Of a DNA stretch of 64,000 nucleotides, positions 57,528-64,000 are shown piece by piece. The position numbers and the translations under genes are program-made. A model generated the notes under the pieces. It made no database searches. It saw nothing but the letters and a program-made list of their open reading frames with translations, and was not told the origin of the DNA. The number at the start of each line of letters is the position of its first letter. Within the stretch, counting starts at the first letter, position 1. This DNA is from Kribbella sp. CA-293567. GTDB taxonomy: Bacteria; Actinomycetota; Actinomycetes; Propionibacteriales; Kribbellaceae. The stretch covers positions 4,774,001-4,838,000 of the forward strand of contig NZ_CP114065.1 of NCBI RefSeq assembly GCF_027627575.1. The letters are read 5' to 3'.

Positions 57528-60198
57528 GAACGAGAACACCCCGCCCCGCCCGCCCGCGCGCCACAGCGCGCCGCCGCCACCTCCTGCTGATCGGCCGGAG
57601 CCGGCTGGTGGCAGCTGGTTCTCTTCGGAAGAGTCGGCAGAGGCGCCGGTAGCTGGCGACTCTCTCTCCGCAGACGTTTCTGGCGAGCCGGAAGCTGTTG
57701 ATGGGCCAGGCGGTGGGGATCCGCTGCTGGGTCAGTCGCGGGCACCTGCGCCGCCGCCTCCGCCGCCGTTGTCCTACCGGGGTGCTGGTGCGGTTCAGCC
57801 GGGTAACGCGGGTGGTGGACAGGTACCGCAGGCGCAGCAGGCGGATGGTGCTCAGTCGCAGCGGGCGGATGGTGCTCAGCCGCAGCAGGCACAGCGGGCG
57901 CAGAATGGTCCGGCGCAGCAGGCGGATGGTGCTCAGGCACAGCGCGCGCAGAGTGGTCAGGCGCAGCAGACGGATGCGGGTCAGGCGCAGGCTGGTCAGG
58001 CACCTCGGCGGGGTGTCGACGGTGAGGCGACGCAGTACGAGGGTGAGGGGCAGGTAGGGCCGTACGGTCCGCCGCCGCAGGCTGATCGTCGGCGGCCCGG
58101 TCCGCTGGGTCGACCGGCTCAGGGTCAGGGTGGTTCGTCGCCGTCGCCGTCGTCGTCGCCGTCGTCGCAGTCGTCGCCGTCTCCGCAGTCGTCGCCGTCG
58201 CCGCAGCCGTCGTCGCCGGTGCCGGGTTCGCCGGGTTCGCCGGGTTCGCCGGGTTCGCCGGGTTCGCCGGGTTCGCAAAGGCAATCGGATCCGCAGAGTT
58301 CGACGGAACCGCGCGATGGTGGTCGGCAGACTCAAGCGGGGCCGTACGGGCCTAGTTCGCAGGCGGCGGTAGGGCCGACTGGTCCGGGTCAGGTTGGTCC
58401 TGGCGGGCAAGGTGATTCCGCGCGCGGTGGGCCTTATCGGCAAGGTGGTCCGGAGCAGGTTGGGCCCTCTGGGCAAGGTGGTCAGCAGCCTGGCGGGCCT
58501 TACGTTCAAGACGGTTCGAGGCAGCCTGGACCTTATGGCCAAGGCAACTCGGCGGGGCAGCCTCGGCCAGTTGGACAAGGCGGTTCTGGGCAGAGTGGGC
58601 CGTACGGCCAGCCAGGTCCTGGGCAACGCGGGACCAACGCGCAAGGTGGTCCGGGGCAAAGCGGGCACAACCCGCCAACCAGTCCGGGACGGGGCGGGCC
58701 GAACCCGCAGGGTGGTCCGGGACAAGGCGGACCCAACGCGCGAGGTGGTCCGGGACAAGGCGGACCCAACGCGCAGGGTGGTCTGCGGCAGAGCGGGCCG
58801 TCTGCGCAGGGTGGTTCGCGGCAGCTTGAGCCGTATGGGCAGGGTGTTCCGAGCCAGCCGGGGGCGTATAACCGAGGTGTTTCGGGGCCGCCAGGGTTTT
58901 CCGTTCAAGGCGTGCCTGGACAGTCGGGGGTGTCTGCTGAAGGAGCGCCCGGTCAGCCAGGCGCGCCTGCTCAAGGCACGCCCGGTCAGCCAGGCGATTC
59001 TGCTCAAGGCGGGTCTGGGCAGCCGGGGGTGTTTGCGCACGGCGTACCTGGACAGCAGGCGGGGTACGGGACGCCGGGTGGGACTGTGGGTGGGCCGGGA
59101 CCTTATGGGCCACCGCCCGCTCAAGGAGCTGGGCATCCCGGGAGTGGCTGGCAGCAGCAGACGTTGAGTGGTGGGAGCACCCCGCCGGGTGGTGGGCAGA
59201 TGCCGGGCGGCCGGATCGCCCATGGCGCCGGGATGCCGGACCCCAGCAGGCCGAGCGCAGCAGATGGTCCGCAGCGGGGCGGGGACGGCGAGGCGCCGTA
59301 CGGCGGACGGGATGTGCCGTATGCGGGGCCGGACGTGCCGCGCGGTGGGCGAGGCGTGCCGTACGCGGGGCCGGATGCGCAGTACGGCGGGCGGGATGTC
59401 CCGTACTCCGATGGCGACAACGCGTACGGGATCGTCGACGAGGCGGCTTACGCGCGGGAGCGCGGGGGCGGTGATGGTGGGCGCGGCGGTCGGTTGGTGG
59501 GGGCCGTGGGGCTGGTGGTGGGGGCTCTGGTGGTGACCGGGCTCAGTGTGCAGTGGATCTGGGACAAGGCGGACGCCGTCACGCCGGTTTCGTTGCCGTC
59601 AGCAAACTCGACTCCGTTGGCCACGGTCAGCCCGTCGGCGATTCCGACGAAGCCGCCGCCACCGCGCGGGCGGGTGGTCGGGGCGAGCATTGTTGCCTTC
59701 AACAACGACACGATGCCGTTGCTGACCTCGGCCTGGCGGGACAACGGCGGTACGGACCGGATCGGGCTGCTGGGTGGCGCGTCGGCGTGGTTGACCGTGC
59801 ACGACAAGTACGACGGCAAGAAGAGCTGGGGCAACTACGTCGCCTTCGGCGGGCTGGGCGAGAAGGTCAAGTACGTGAACACGCCCGCCGGGCGGAAGGC
59901 CGCGACCATTCAGGCGGCGACGACGGCGCTGGTCGAGCTGTACGACCAGAACGTGCAGTTCATCGGCAAGGCCGTCCATACCCCGGGGACCGTCGCGGGG
60001 CATCCGTCGCACGAGTTGAGCATCAAGGTGGTGGTGAAGATCCCGAAGCTCGCGGAGACCTTCTCCAACGTCCTGGTCACCGTGATCGACCGCGGCGACG
60101 GCACCGCCGCCGTCGCGATCGGCGACATCGCCGGCAGTACCTCGGAGCAGGTCGCCGACTGGCGCGCCAAGGTCCAGGAGATCAAGATCGGCGGCTGA
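57520..60198 (+). CDS. Giant low-complexity membrane protein, paralogous partner
   Basis: Protein of 892 aa starting at TTG 57520 (ribosome-binding site GAGGGAA), overlapping the previous gene by 8 bases. About 640 residues are Pro/Gly/Gln-rich. They include an AQ-rich block, a Ser-Pro block, six GSP units in a row and many collagen-like GQ(G/S)GP units. A membrane segment lies at about 655-675 (LVGAVGLVVGALVVTGLSVQ). The C-terminal 170 residues, with YDGKKSWGNYVAFGGLG and VLVTVIDRGDGTAAVAIGDI, match the end of the upstream gene's product, so the pair is related. It has no DUF2510 domain. A structural or scaffold role at the membrane is speculation. Confidence 0.82.
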   Translation: MAENENTPPRPPARHSAPPPPPADRPEPAGGSWFSSEESAEAPVAGDSLSADVSGEPEAVDGPGGGDPLLGQSRAPAPPPPPPLSYRGAGAVQPGNAGGGQVPQAQQADGAQSQRADGAQPQQAQRAQNGPAQQADGAQAQRAQSGQAQQTDAGQAQAGQAPRRGVDGEATQYEGEGQVGPYGPPPQADRRRPGPLGRPAQGQGGSSPSPSSSPSSQSSPSPQSSPSPQPSSPVPGSPGSPGSPGSPGSPGSQRQSDPQSSTEPRDGGRQTQAGPYGPSSQAAVGPTGPGQVGPGGQGDSARGGPYRQGGPEQVGPSGQGGQQPGGPYVQDGSRQPGPYGQGNSAGQPRPVGQGGSGQSGPYGQPGPGQRGTNAQGGPGQSGHNPPTSPGRGGPNPQGGPGQGGPNARGGPGQGGPNAQGGLRQSGPSAQGGSRQLEPYGQGVPSQPGAYNRGVSGPPGFSVQGVPGQSGVSAEGAPGQPGAPAQGTPGQPGDSAQGGSGQPGVFAHGVPGQQAGYGTPGGTVGGPGPYGPPPAQGAGHPGSGWQQQTLSGGSTPPGGGQMPGGRIAHGAGMPDPSRPSAADGPQRGGDGEAPYGGRDVPYAGPDVPRGGRGVPYAGPDAQYGGRDVPYSDGDNAYGIVDEAAYARERGGGDGGRGGRLVGAVGLVVGALVVTGLSVQWIWDKADAVTPVSLPSANSTPLATVSPSAIPTKPPPPRGRVVGASIVAFNNDTMPLLTSAWRDNGGTDRIGLLGGASAWLTVHDKYDGKKSWGNYVAFGGLGEKVKYVNTPAGRKAATIQAATTALVELYDQNVQFIGKAVHTPGTVAGHPSHELSIKVVVKIPKLAETFSNVLVTVIDRGDGTAAVAIGDIAGSTSEQVADWRAKVQEIKIGG
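58224..58277 (+). repeat. 9-bp tandem repeat (gggttcgcc)
   Basis: Five exact copies and a sixth differing at one base encode consecutive Gly-Ser-Pro units. Slippage here would change protein length in steps of three residues without a frameshift. Confidence 0.85.
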
Positions 60199-60229
60199 TC
60201 CGCGGCCCCGAACTGCCCTTCACTACAGC

Positions 60230-60268
60230 GGAAAGCCCGCCTCCCAGAACCACGGAGGCGGGCTTTCC
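60230..60268. terminator. Bidirectional terminator between convergent genes
   Basis: The arms ggaaagcccgcctcc and ggaggcgggctttcc form a perfect 15-bp stem with a 9-base loop. It lies between the low-complexity gene (ends 60198) and trpD (ends 60285), which converge. Confidence 0.85.
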
Positions 60269-60284
60269 CAGCACAGCACGGAAC

Positions 60285-61370
60285 CTACGAACGCACCTCG
60301 GCACAGGCCACGACCCAGCGATCCAGCACGTTCCTGGCCTCACCGGAGTCGATCGCCTCGGCGGCCCGGTCCATCCCGGCGCGGATCCGCGCGACCAGCG
60401 GTCCGGTACTGCCCTCGTGCGCGGCCAGCGCGGCACCCGCGTTCAGCAGTACGACGTCGCGCACCGGCCCGGGCTCGCCGTCCAGCAGCGCCCACACCAC
60501 CTTCGCGTTGAACGCCGCGTCCCCACCCCGCAACGACTCCGCCGACGCGGGCGCGATCCCCAGCTCCCGCGGATCCAGTGTTTCCGGCCCGTCGACCACC
60601 CCGCGTCCGACCGTCCACACCTGCGAGGTCGTCCGGGTGGTCAGTTCGTCCAGCCCGTCGTCGCCGTGGAAGACCAGCGCGTCGATCCCCCGCCGGGCCA
60701 GTACGCCGGCCATCAGCCCGGCGACCCGCCCGTCCCCGACGCCGACGGCCTGCGCCGACGGGTTGCCCGGGTTGGCCAGCGGCCCCAGCAGGTTGAACGT
60801 GGTCGGCACCCCGAGTTCACGACGCGGTACGGCGGCGTGCCGCAGCGCCGGGTGGAACGCGGGAGCGAAGCAGAACGTGATTCCGGCCCGCTCCCCCACC
60901 TCCGCGACCTGCGCGGCAGTGAGATTGAGCGGGATACCCAGTTCCTCGAGCACGTCCGCGGCACCACAGGCCGACGAGGCCGCCCGGTTGCCGTGCTTGA
61001 GCACCTTCGCCCCGGCCCCGGCGGCGACGATCGCCGACATCGTGGAAATGTTCACAGTGTGCGCTTGGTCACCACCGGTCCCGACGACATCCAGCGTCCG
61101 GCCCGGTACGTCGATCCGGGTCGCGAACTCGCGCATCGTCGCGACCATGCCCTCGACCTCGGTCACCGTCTCGCCCTTGGAACGCAGAGCGATGACGAAC
61201 CCCGCCAGCTGGGCGGGAGAGGCGGCGCCGGAGAGGATCTGCTCCATCGCCCACGCGGTCGCGGTGGCGTCGAGATCCTCGTGCCGCAGCAACGGGTTGA
61301 GCACCTGCGACCAGGTCAGCGCACGCCCGCCAGGCGTAGTACCGGCGGGTGAATCCAGCGGGGCGGCCAT
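60285..61370 (-). CDS. trpD: Anthranilate phosphoribosyltransferase
   Basis: Second step of tryptophan synthesis: joins anthranilate to PRPP. The 361-aa protein has the PRPP-binding motif VVGTGGDQAHTVNIST at residues 95-110, KHGNRAASSACGAADVLEELG near 124, and the metal-binding acidic region VFHGDDGLDELT. Full length for the family. It follows the response-regulator-like gene by 10 bases. Genes for other tryptophan steps are not in this window; placement beside the cytochrome oxidase genes is conserved in actinomycetes. PRPP would come from Prs, also in this window. Confidence 0.96.
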   Translation of the reverse strand: MAAPLDSPAGTTPGGRALTWSQVLNPLLRHEDLDATATAWAMEQILSGAASPAQLAGFVIALRSKGETVTEVEGMVATMREFATRIDVPGRTLDVVGTGGDQAHTVNISTMSAIVAAGAGAKVLKHGNRAASSACGAADVLEELGIPLNLTAAQVAEVGERAGITFCFAPAFHPALRHAAVPRRELGVPTTFNLLGPLANPGNPSAQAVGVGDGRVAGLMAGVLARRGIDALVFHGDDGLDELTTRTTSQVWTVGRGVVDGPETLDPRELGIAPASAESLRGGDAAFNAKVVWALLDGEPGPVRDVVLLNAGAALAAHEGSTGPLVARIRAGMDRAAEAIDSGEARNVLDRWVVACAEVRS

Positions 61371-61380
61371 AGCGCCCGGC

Positions 61381-61797
61381 TCAGGTGGTCGCGGGCAGCT
61401 TGGCGACCCGCTGCCGGAGCAGGTCGGCCGTCGCCTCGGCGAGCCGGATCGGGTCGATCGGGTGCGCTACGGTCGCCTCGGCTCGGGACCAGGTCGCCAG
61501 CCACGCATCCTGCGGGCGGCCGATCAGCACCAGGATCGGCGGGCACTGGAAAATCTCGTCCTTGAGTTGGCGGGCGATCCCCAGCCCGCCGGCCGGCACG
61601 GCCTCGCCGTCCAGGATCACCAGGTCGATACCGCCGGCGTCCATCAGCTTGATCACGGCCGGCTCGGTCGCACACTCGAAGTACTCGACCTCGGGTACGT
61701 CGGTGGCAGGCCGCTTCCCGAGGGCCAGCCGGACGGACTCCCGCGTGGTGCGGTCGTCGCTGTAGACCAGCACCTTCAGCGGACGCTCTGAGCTCAT
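61381..61797 (-). CDS. Response-regulator-like receiver protein
   Basis: Single-domain protein of 138 aa with a CheY-like fold: KVLVYSDDRTTRESVRLALG at the start, IDLVILDGEAVPAGG holding a candidate phospho-Asp near residue 60, and a C-terminal helix with DPIRLAEATADLLRQRV. The usual conserved Lys near position 105 is not evident, so it may be an atypical receiver that is not phosphorylated. There is no output domain. GGGATGAATCG precedes ATG 61797. It is probably co-transcribed with trpD, 10 bases away, and is conserved near ctaE in related genomes. Confidence 0.8.
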   Translation of the reverse strand: MSSERPLKVLVYSDDRTTRESVRLALGKRPATDVPEVEYFECATEPAVIKLMDAGGIDLVILDGEAVPAGGLGIARQLKDEIFQCPPILVLIGRPQDAWLATWSRAEATVAHPIDPIRLAEATADLLRQRVAKLPATT

Positions 61798-61855
61798 CGA
61801 TTCATCCCAAGCTGTGTGTCTGTGACGAGTGGACATACGGGCAACACCGCGAATG

Positions 61856-62773
61856 CTACCGGGGAGCCTGGTCGGCCCTGCGCGCCTGTTCCTCCAACCG
61901 GTCGAGCCGGCGGTCCTCCCGCTTGGCTTCCCGCTGTGACTGGCGCACCCACTGGACGAACAGGACGCCGAAGAAGATCAGCCCGATGATGTCACCGGAC
62001 CCCCAGAGCAGACCGCCGGCGATGTACTGGTCGTGCTGCGGTGACGGCGGCCAGGCGCGGCCGAAGCTGGTGTACCAGTCCTCCGCGATCAGCCGGTTCG
62101 CGGACATGATCGTGATCCCGAGGAACGCGTGGAAGGGCAGCGTCAGGAAGGTCAGGATCAGCCGGAACGGGTAGATCACCCGGCCGGGCACCGGGTCCAG
62201 GCCGAGCAGCGGCCAGAAGAACAGCGCGCCGACCGCGATGAAGTGCACGTGCAGCAGGTCGTGGAGCACCGTCGAGCGCAGGGTCGCGTCGTACCAGCCG
62301 CTGAAGTAGAGCGCCCACGGGCTCAGCACGAACAGGGTGAAGCCGATCATCGGGAAGCAGATCACCTTGGCGAAGCCGGAGTGCAGCACGGAGAGCAACC
62401 AGCCGCGTGGCTTCCGTGGCAGCGTGCGCAGGGCGAGCGTCACCGGCGCGCCGAGCGCCATCGCCAGCGGCGTGAACATCGACAGGATCATGTGCTGGCC
62501 CATGTGCACGCTCAGCAGCACGGTGTCGTAGGTGCCCAGCGCCGACTGGGTGGCGATCACGGCGCTGCCCAGGCCGAGGCCGACGAAGGCGAAGGTCCGG
62601 CCGCGGGACCAGTCGTCGCCTCGCGCGCGCAGCCGGTGTACGCCGTACAGGTAGAGAGCGCCGACCACGACCAGCACCGTCAGCAGCACCGGTTCGAAGG
62701 TCCAGGCGGTCAGCAGCCTGAGCGCGGTGAACGGCTCGATCTGGTCGCCGGGCTCGGCGTGGAGGGGAAGCAC
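61856..62773 (-). CDS. ctaG: Cytochrome c oxidase assembly protein, CtaG/Caa3_CtaG family
   Basis: Polytopic membrane protein of about 305 aa with six to seven helices, thought to assist copper delivery or assembly of the aa3 oxidase. Conserved histidines fall in SVHMGQHMILSMFTPL, LHDLLHVHFIAVGALFFWPLLGLDP and LPFHAFLGITIM, matching the Caa3_CtaG family. GTG 62773 is chosen because a TACTGT hexamer ends 6 bases upstream; ATG 62806 and a longer frame are also open. It is divergent from ctaE, 82 bases away, so the oxidase gene and its assembly factor share a promoter region. Confidence 0.9.
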   Translation of the reverse strand: MLPLHAEPGDQIEPFTALRLLTAWTFEPVLLTVLVVVGALYLYGVHRLRARGDDWSRGRTFAFVGLGLGSAVIATQSALGTYDTVLLSVHMGQHMILSMFTPLAMALGAPVTLALRTLPRKPRGWLLSVLHSGFAKVICFPMIGFTLFVLSPWALYFSGWYDATLRSTVLHDLLHVHFIAVGALFFWPLLGLDPVPGRVIYPFRLILTFLTLPFHAFLGITIMSANRLIAEDWYTSFGRAWPPSPQHDQYIAGGLLWGSGDIIGLIFFGVLFVQWVRQSQREAKREDRRLDRLEEQARRADQAPR

Positions 62774-62779
62774 CTGTCC

Positions 62780-62785
62780 ACAGTA
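62780..62785 (-). promoter_or_regulatory. -10 element, leaderless promoter of ctaG
   Basis: TACTGT ends 6 bases before GTG 62773 on the minus strand. Confidence 0.45.
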
Positions 62786-62843
62786 AGAACATGTTGTCGC
62801 CGACATGCATGGGGGTGGGCGTGCCGCCGGATCCACGGACCGA

Positions 62844-62849
62844 CATAAT
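62844..62849 (+). promoter_or_regulatory. -10 element, leaderless promoter of the ctaE-qcrC operon
   Basis: CATAAT ends 6 bases before GTG 62856, and no ribosome-binding site is present. This mirrors the divergent ctaG start. Confidence 0.5.
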
Positions 62850-62855
62850 GACGCC

Positions 62856-63518
62856 GTGGCCACTGCAACCGCGCTCCCAGCGTCTCGTGAACACGGACAC
62901 CACGACCGTCCCAGCATGGTCAGTGTCGGCACGATCGTCTGGCTCTCGAGCGAACTGATGTTCTTCGCCGCCCTGTTCGCGGCGTACTTCACCATCCGGT
63001 CGGTAACGACCGCTGCCGCGGGATCGGGGGTGGAGTCGCTCTGGGACGCGTCCACCGAGATGCTGAACATCCCGTTCGCGGCGATCAACACGACGATCCT
63101 GGTGCTGTCCTCGGTGACCTGTCAGCTGGGCGTGTTCGCCGCCGAGCACGGCAAGGCCGGCCGGACCGGCTCGGTCGCCAACATCCGCGCCTGGGGCATG
63201 CGTGAGTGGTTCATCCTCACCTACCTGATGGGCGCGGTCTTCATCGCCGGGCAGGTGACCGAGTACGCGACCCTGATCCACGAGGGGATGACGATCTCGT
63301 CGTCGGCGTACGGGTCGGTGTTCTACCTGACCACCGGGTTCCACGGTCTGCACGTGACCGGCGGCCTCATCGCTTTCGTGTTCGTCCTCGCCCGGACGTA
63401 CATGGCACGTAAGTTCACCCACGAACAGGCTGTCTCGGCGATCGTCGTGTCCTACTACTGGCACTTCGTCGATGTGGTCTGGATCGCCCTGTTCGCGACC
63501 ATCTACCTGCTCAAATGA
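62856..63518 (+). CDS. ctaE: Cytochrome c oxidase subunit III
   Basis: Membrane subunit (220 aa) of the aa3-type oxidase that accepts electrons from the actinobacterial bc1 complex. Five hydrophobic helices are seen, fitting the shorter bacterial subunit III. Conserved segments include WLSSELMFFAALFAAYFTIR near the start, GFHGLHVTGGLIAF, and SYYWHFVDVVWIALFATIY at the C-terminus. GTG start with no ribosome-binding site. Its stop overlaps the ATG of qcrC by 4 bases, the standard start of the ctaE-qcrCAB operon. Confidence 0.96.
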   Translation: MATATALPASREHGHHDRPSMVSVGTIVWLSSELMFFAALFAAYFTIRSVTTAAAGSGVESLWDASTEMLNIPFAAINTTILVLSSVTCQLGVFAAEHGKAGRTGSVANIRAWGMREWFILTYLMGAVFIAGQVTEYATLIHEGMTISSSAYGSVFYLTTGFHGLHVTGGLIAFVFVLARTYMARKFTHEQAVSAIVVSYYWHFVDVVWIALFATIYLLK

Positions 63519-64000
63519 GTGAGAAGAGAATTTCCTTGTCACCGGCGCGCTTCCTCTCCGCGCGACGACGGCACCGGTCAGCCGGCCTCGTCGTGCTCTT
63601 GTTCGGCCTCCTGGCAGTGGGCTCCGTGTACGCCGCGTTCGCCCCTGACACCGCGGTGGCCGACAACTCGGCCCAGTCCCAGCAGATCGAAGAGGGCAAG
63701 AAGCTCTTCGCGGTCGGCTGTGCGAGCTGTCACGGTCTGAACGCCGAAGGCGGTGGCAACGGCGAGGGCAAACTGGCCGGCCCGTCGCTGATCGGCGTCG
63801 GCGCGGCCGCGGTCGACTTCCAGGTCGGCACCGGCCGGATGCCGGCCATGCAGCCGGGTGCGCAGATCCCGCGCAAGACCCCGACCTACACCCCGGCCGA
63901 GATCGAGGCGCTGGCGGCGTACGTCGCCTCCCTCGCCCCCGGCCCGGCGGTTCCGGCCGAGGACTCGTACGACATCAGCAAGGTCACCGACGAGCAGGTC
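63515..64000 (+). CDS. qcrC: Cytochrome bc1 complex diheme cytochrome c subunit (partial)
   Basis: The first 162 codons of QcrC, cut by the right edge. A basic N-terminus and one membrane helix at about residues 22-44 are followed by the first c-type heme site, C69-A-S-C72-H73, then LAGPSLIGVG and a Met-containing GRMPAMQPGAQIP segment that supplies an axial ligand. The second heme domain and C-terminal helix lie outside the window. Coupled to ctaE by a 4-base overlap. In actinobacteria this diheme subunit replaces soluble cytochrome c within a bc1-aa3 supercomplex. Confidence 0.95.
   Translation, partial: MSEKRISLSPARFLSARRRHRSAGLVVLLFGLLAVGSVYAAFAPDTAVADNSAQSQQIEEGKKLFAVGCASCHGLNAEGGGNGEGKLAGPSLIGVGAAAVDFQVGTGRMPAMQPGAQIPRKTPTYTPAEIEALAAYVASLAPGPAVPAEDSYDISKVTDEQV

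Noticed and set aside
57514..59223. Long minus-strand frame of 569 codons opposite the low-complexity gene
   Set aside because: Arg/Pro/Thr-rich mirror of a GC-rich repeat; no ribosome-binding site or domain.
1..64000. Biosynthetic gene cluster, prophage, insertion sequence or CRISPR array
   Set aside because: No polyketide or peptide synthetase, phage structural gene, transposase, integrase, cas gene or spaced repeat array was seen.

Overview
This is a high-GC actinobacterial chromosome segment. GTG and TTG starts are common, codon third positions are strongly G/C, and gene order matches the core of filamentous actinomycetes: class II DAHP synthase, acyltransferase, ROK glucokinase, ArsA-type ATPase, SRPBCC protein, long-chain acyl-CoA ligase, PimB-type mannosyltransferase, NlpC/P60 hydrolase, DnaQ-UvrC nuclease, Lrp-like protein, trpD, ctaE and qcrC. 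The accessory content (GH15-like, GH97 and GH172 enzymes, PadR, WYL and STAND regulators) suggests Kribbella or a close relative in the Propionibacteriales. That assignment is inference from style and gene order.

Layout. 1-4 kb: histidine kinase, response regulator, ABC ATPase and an FtsX-type permease cut by the window edge, all on the minus strand. 4-10.5 kb: plus-strand accessory genes (serine hydrolase, PadR pair, DUF4184 protein, four-EF-hand protein, EamA transporter, GH15-like protein). 10.5-16.6 kb: carbohydrate region (GH172, GH97) plus WYL regulator and GNAT protein. 16.6-25.5 kb: prs, threonine aldolase, aroG, a broken AbiEi/DUF559-type gene, DUF2237, plsC, esterase and a TIGR00300-type protein. 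25.5-36.5 kb: VOC, enoyl-CoA hydratase, PhyH and nuclease genes, tandem ROK kinases, ArsA, SRPBCC, fadD, and an ECF sigma factor divergent from an NTF2-like gene. 36.6-41 kb: VOC, EamA, carboxylesterase, and a catalytic-core-only alanyl-tRNA synthetase preceded by a leader peptide and terminator. 41-46 kb: cell-envelope genes (pimB, M48 protease, peptidase-MA protein, NlpC/P60). 46-54.5 kb: STAND regulator, Cys-rich protein, NYN protein, DnaQ-UvrC nuclease, methyltransferase, Lrp-like protein. 54.5-60.2 kb: two coupled genes for very large low-complexity membrane proteins with related C-terminal domains. 60.3-64 kb: trpD, response-regulator-like protein, ctaG, ctaE and the start of qcrC.

The strongest candidate for something undescribed is at 39.7-41.0 kb. 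An Ala-rich 21-codon leader ORF ending in four consecutive Ala codons lies just upstream of an intrinsic terminator, and both precede the truncated alanyl-tRNA synthetase, so it looks like Ala-responsive transcription attenuation. Other signals include two large nested palindromes (32138-32293 and 36454-36550), a LacI-type operator before the GH172 gene, and a repeated arrangement in which a TANNNT hexamer ends 6-7 bases before the start codon, as expected for leaderless transcripts. No rRNA, tRNA, CRISPR array or insertion sequence was recognised.
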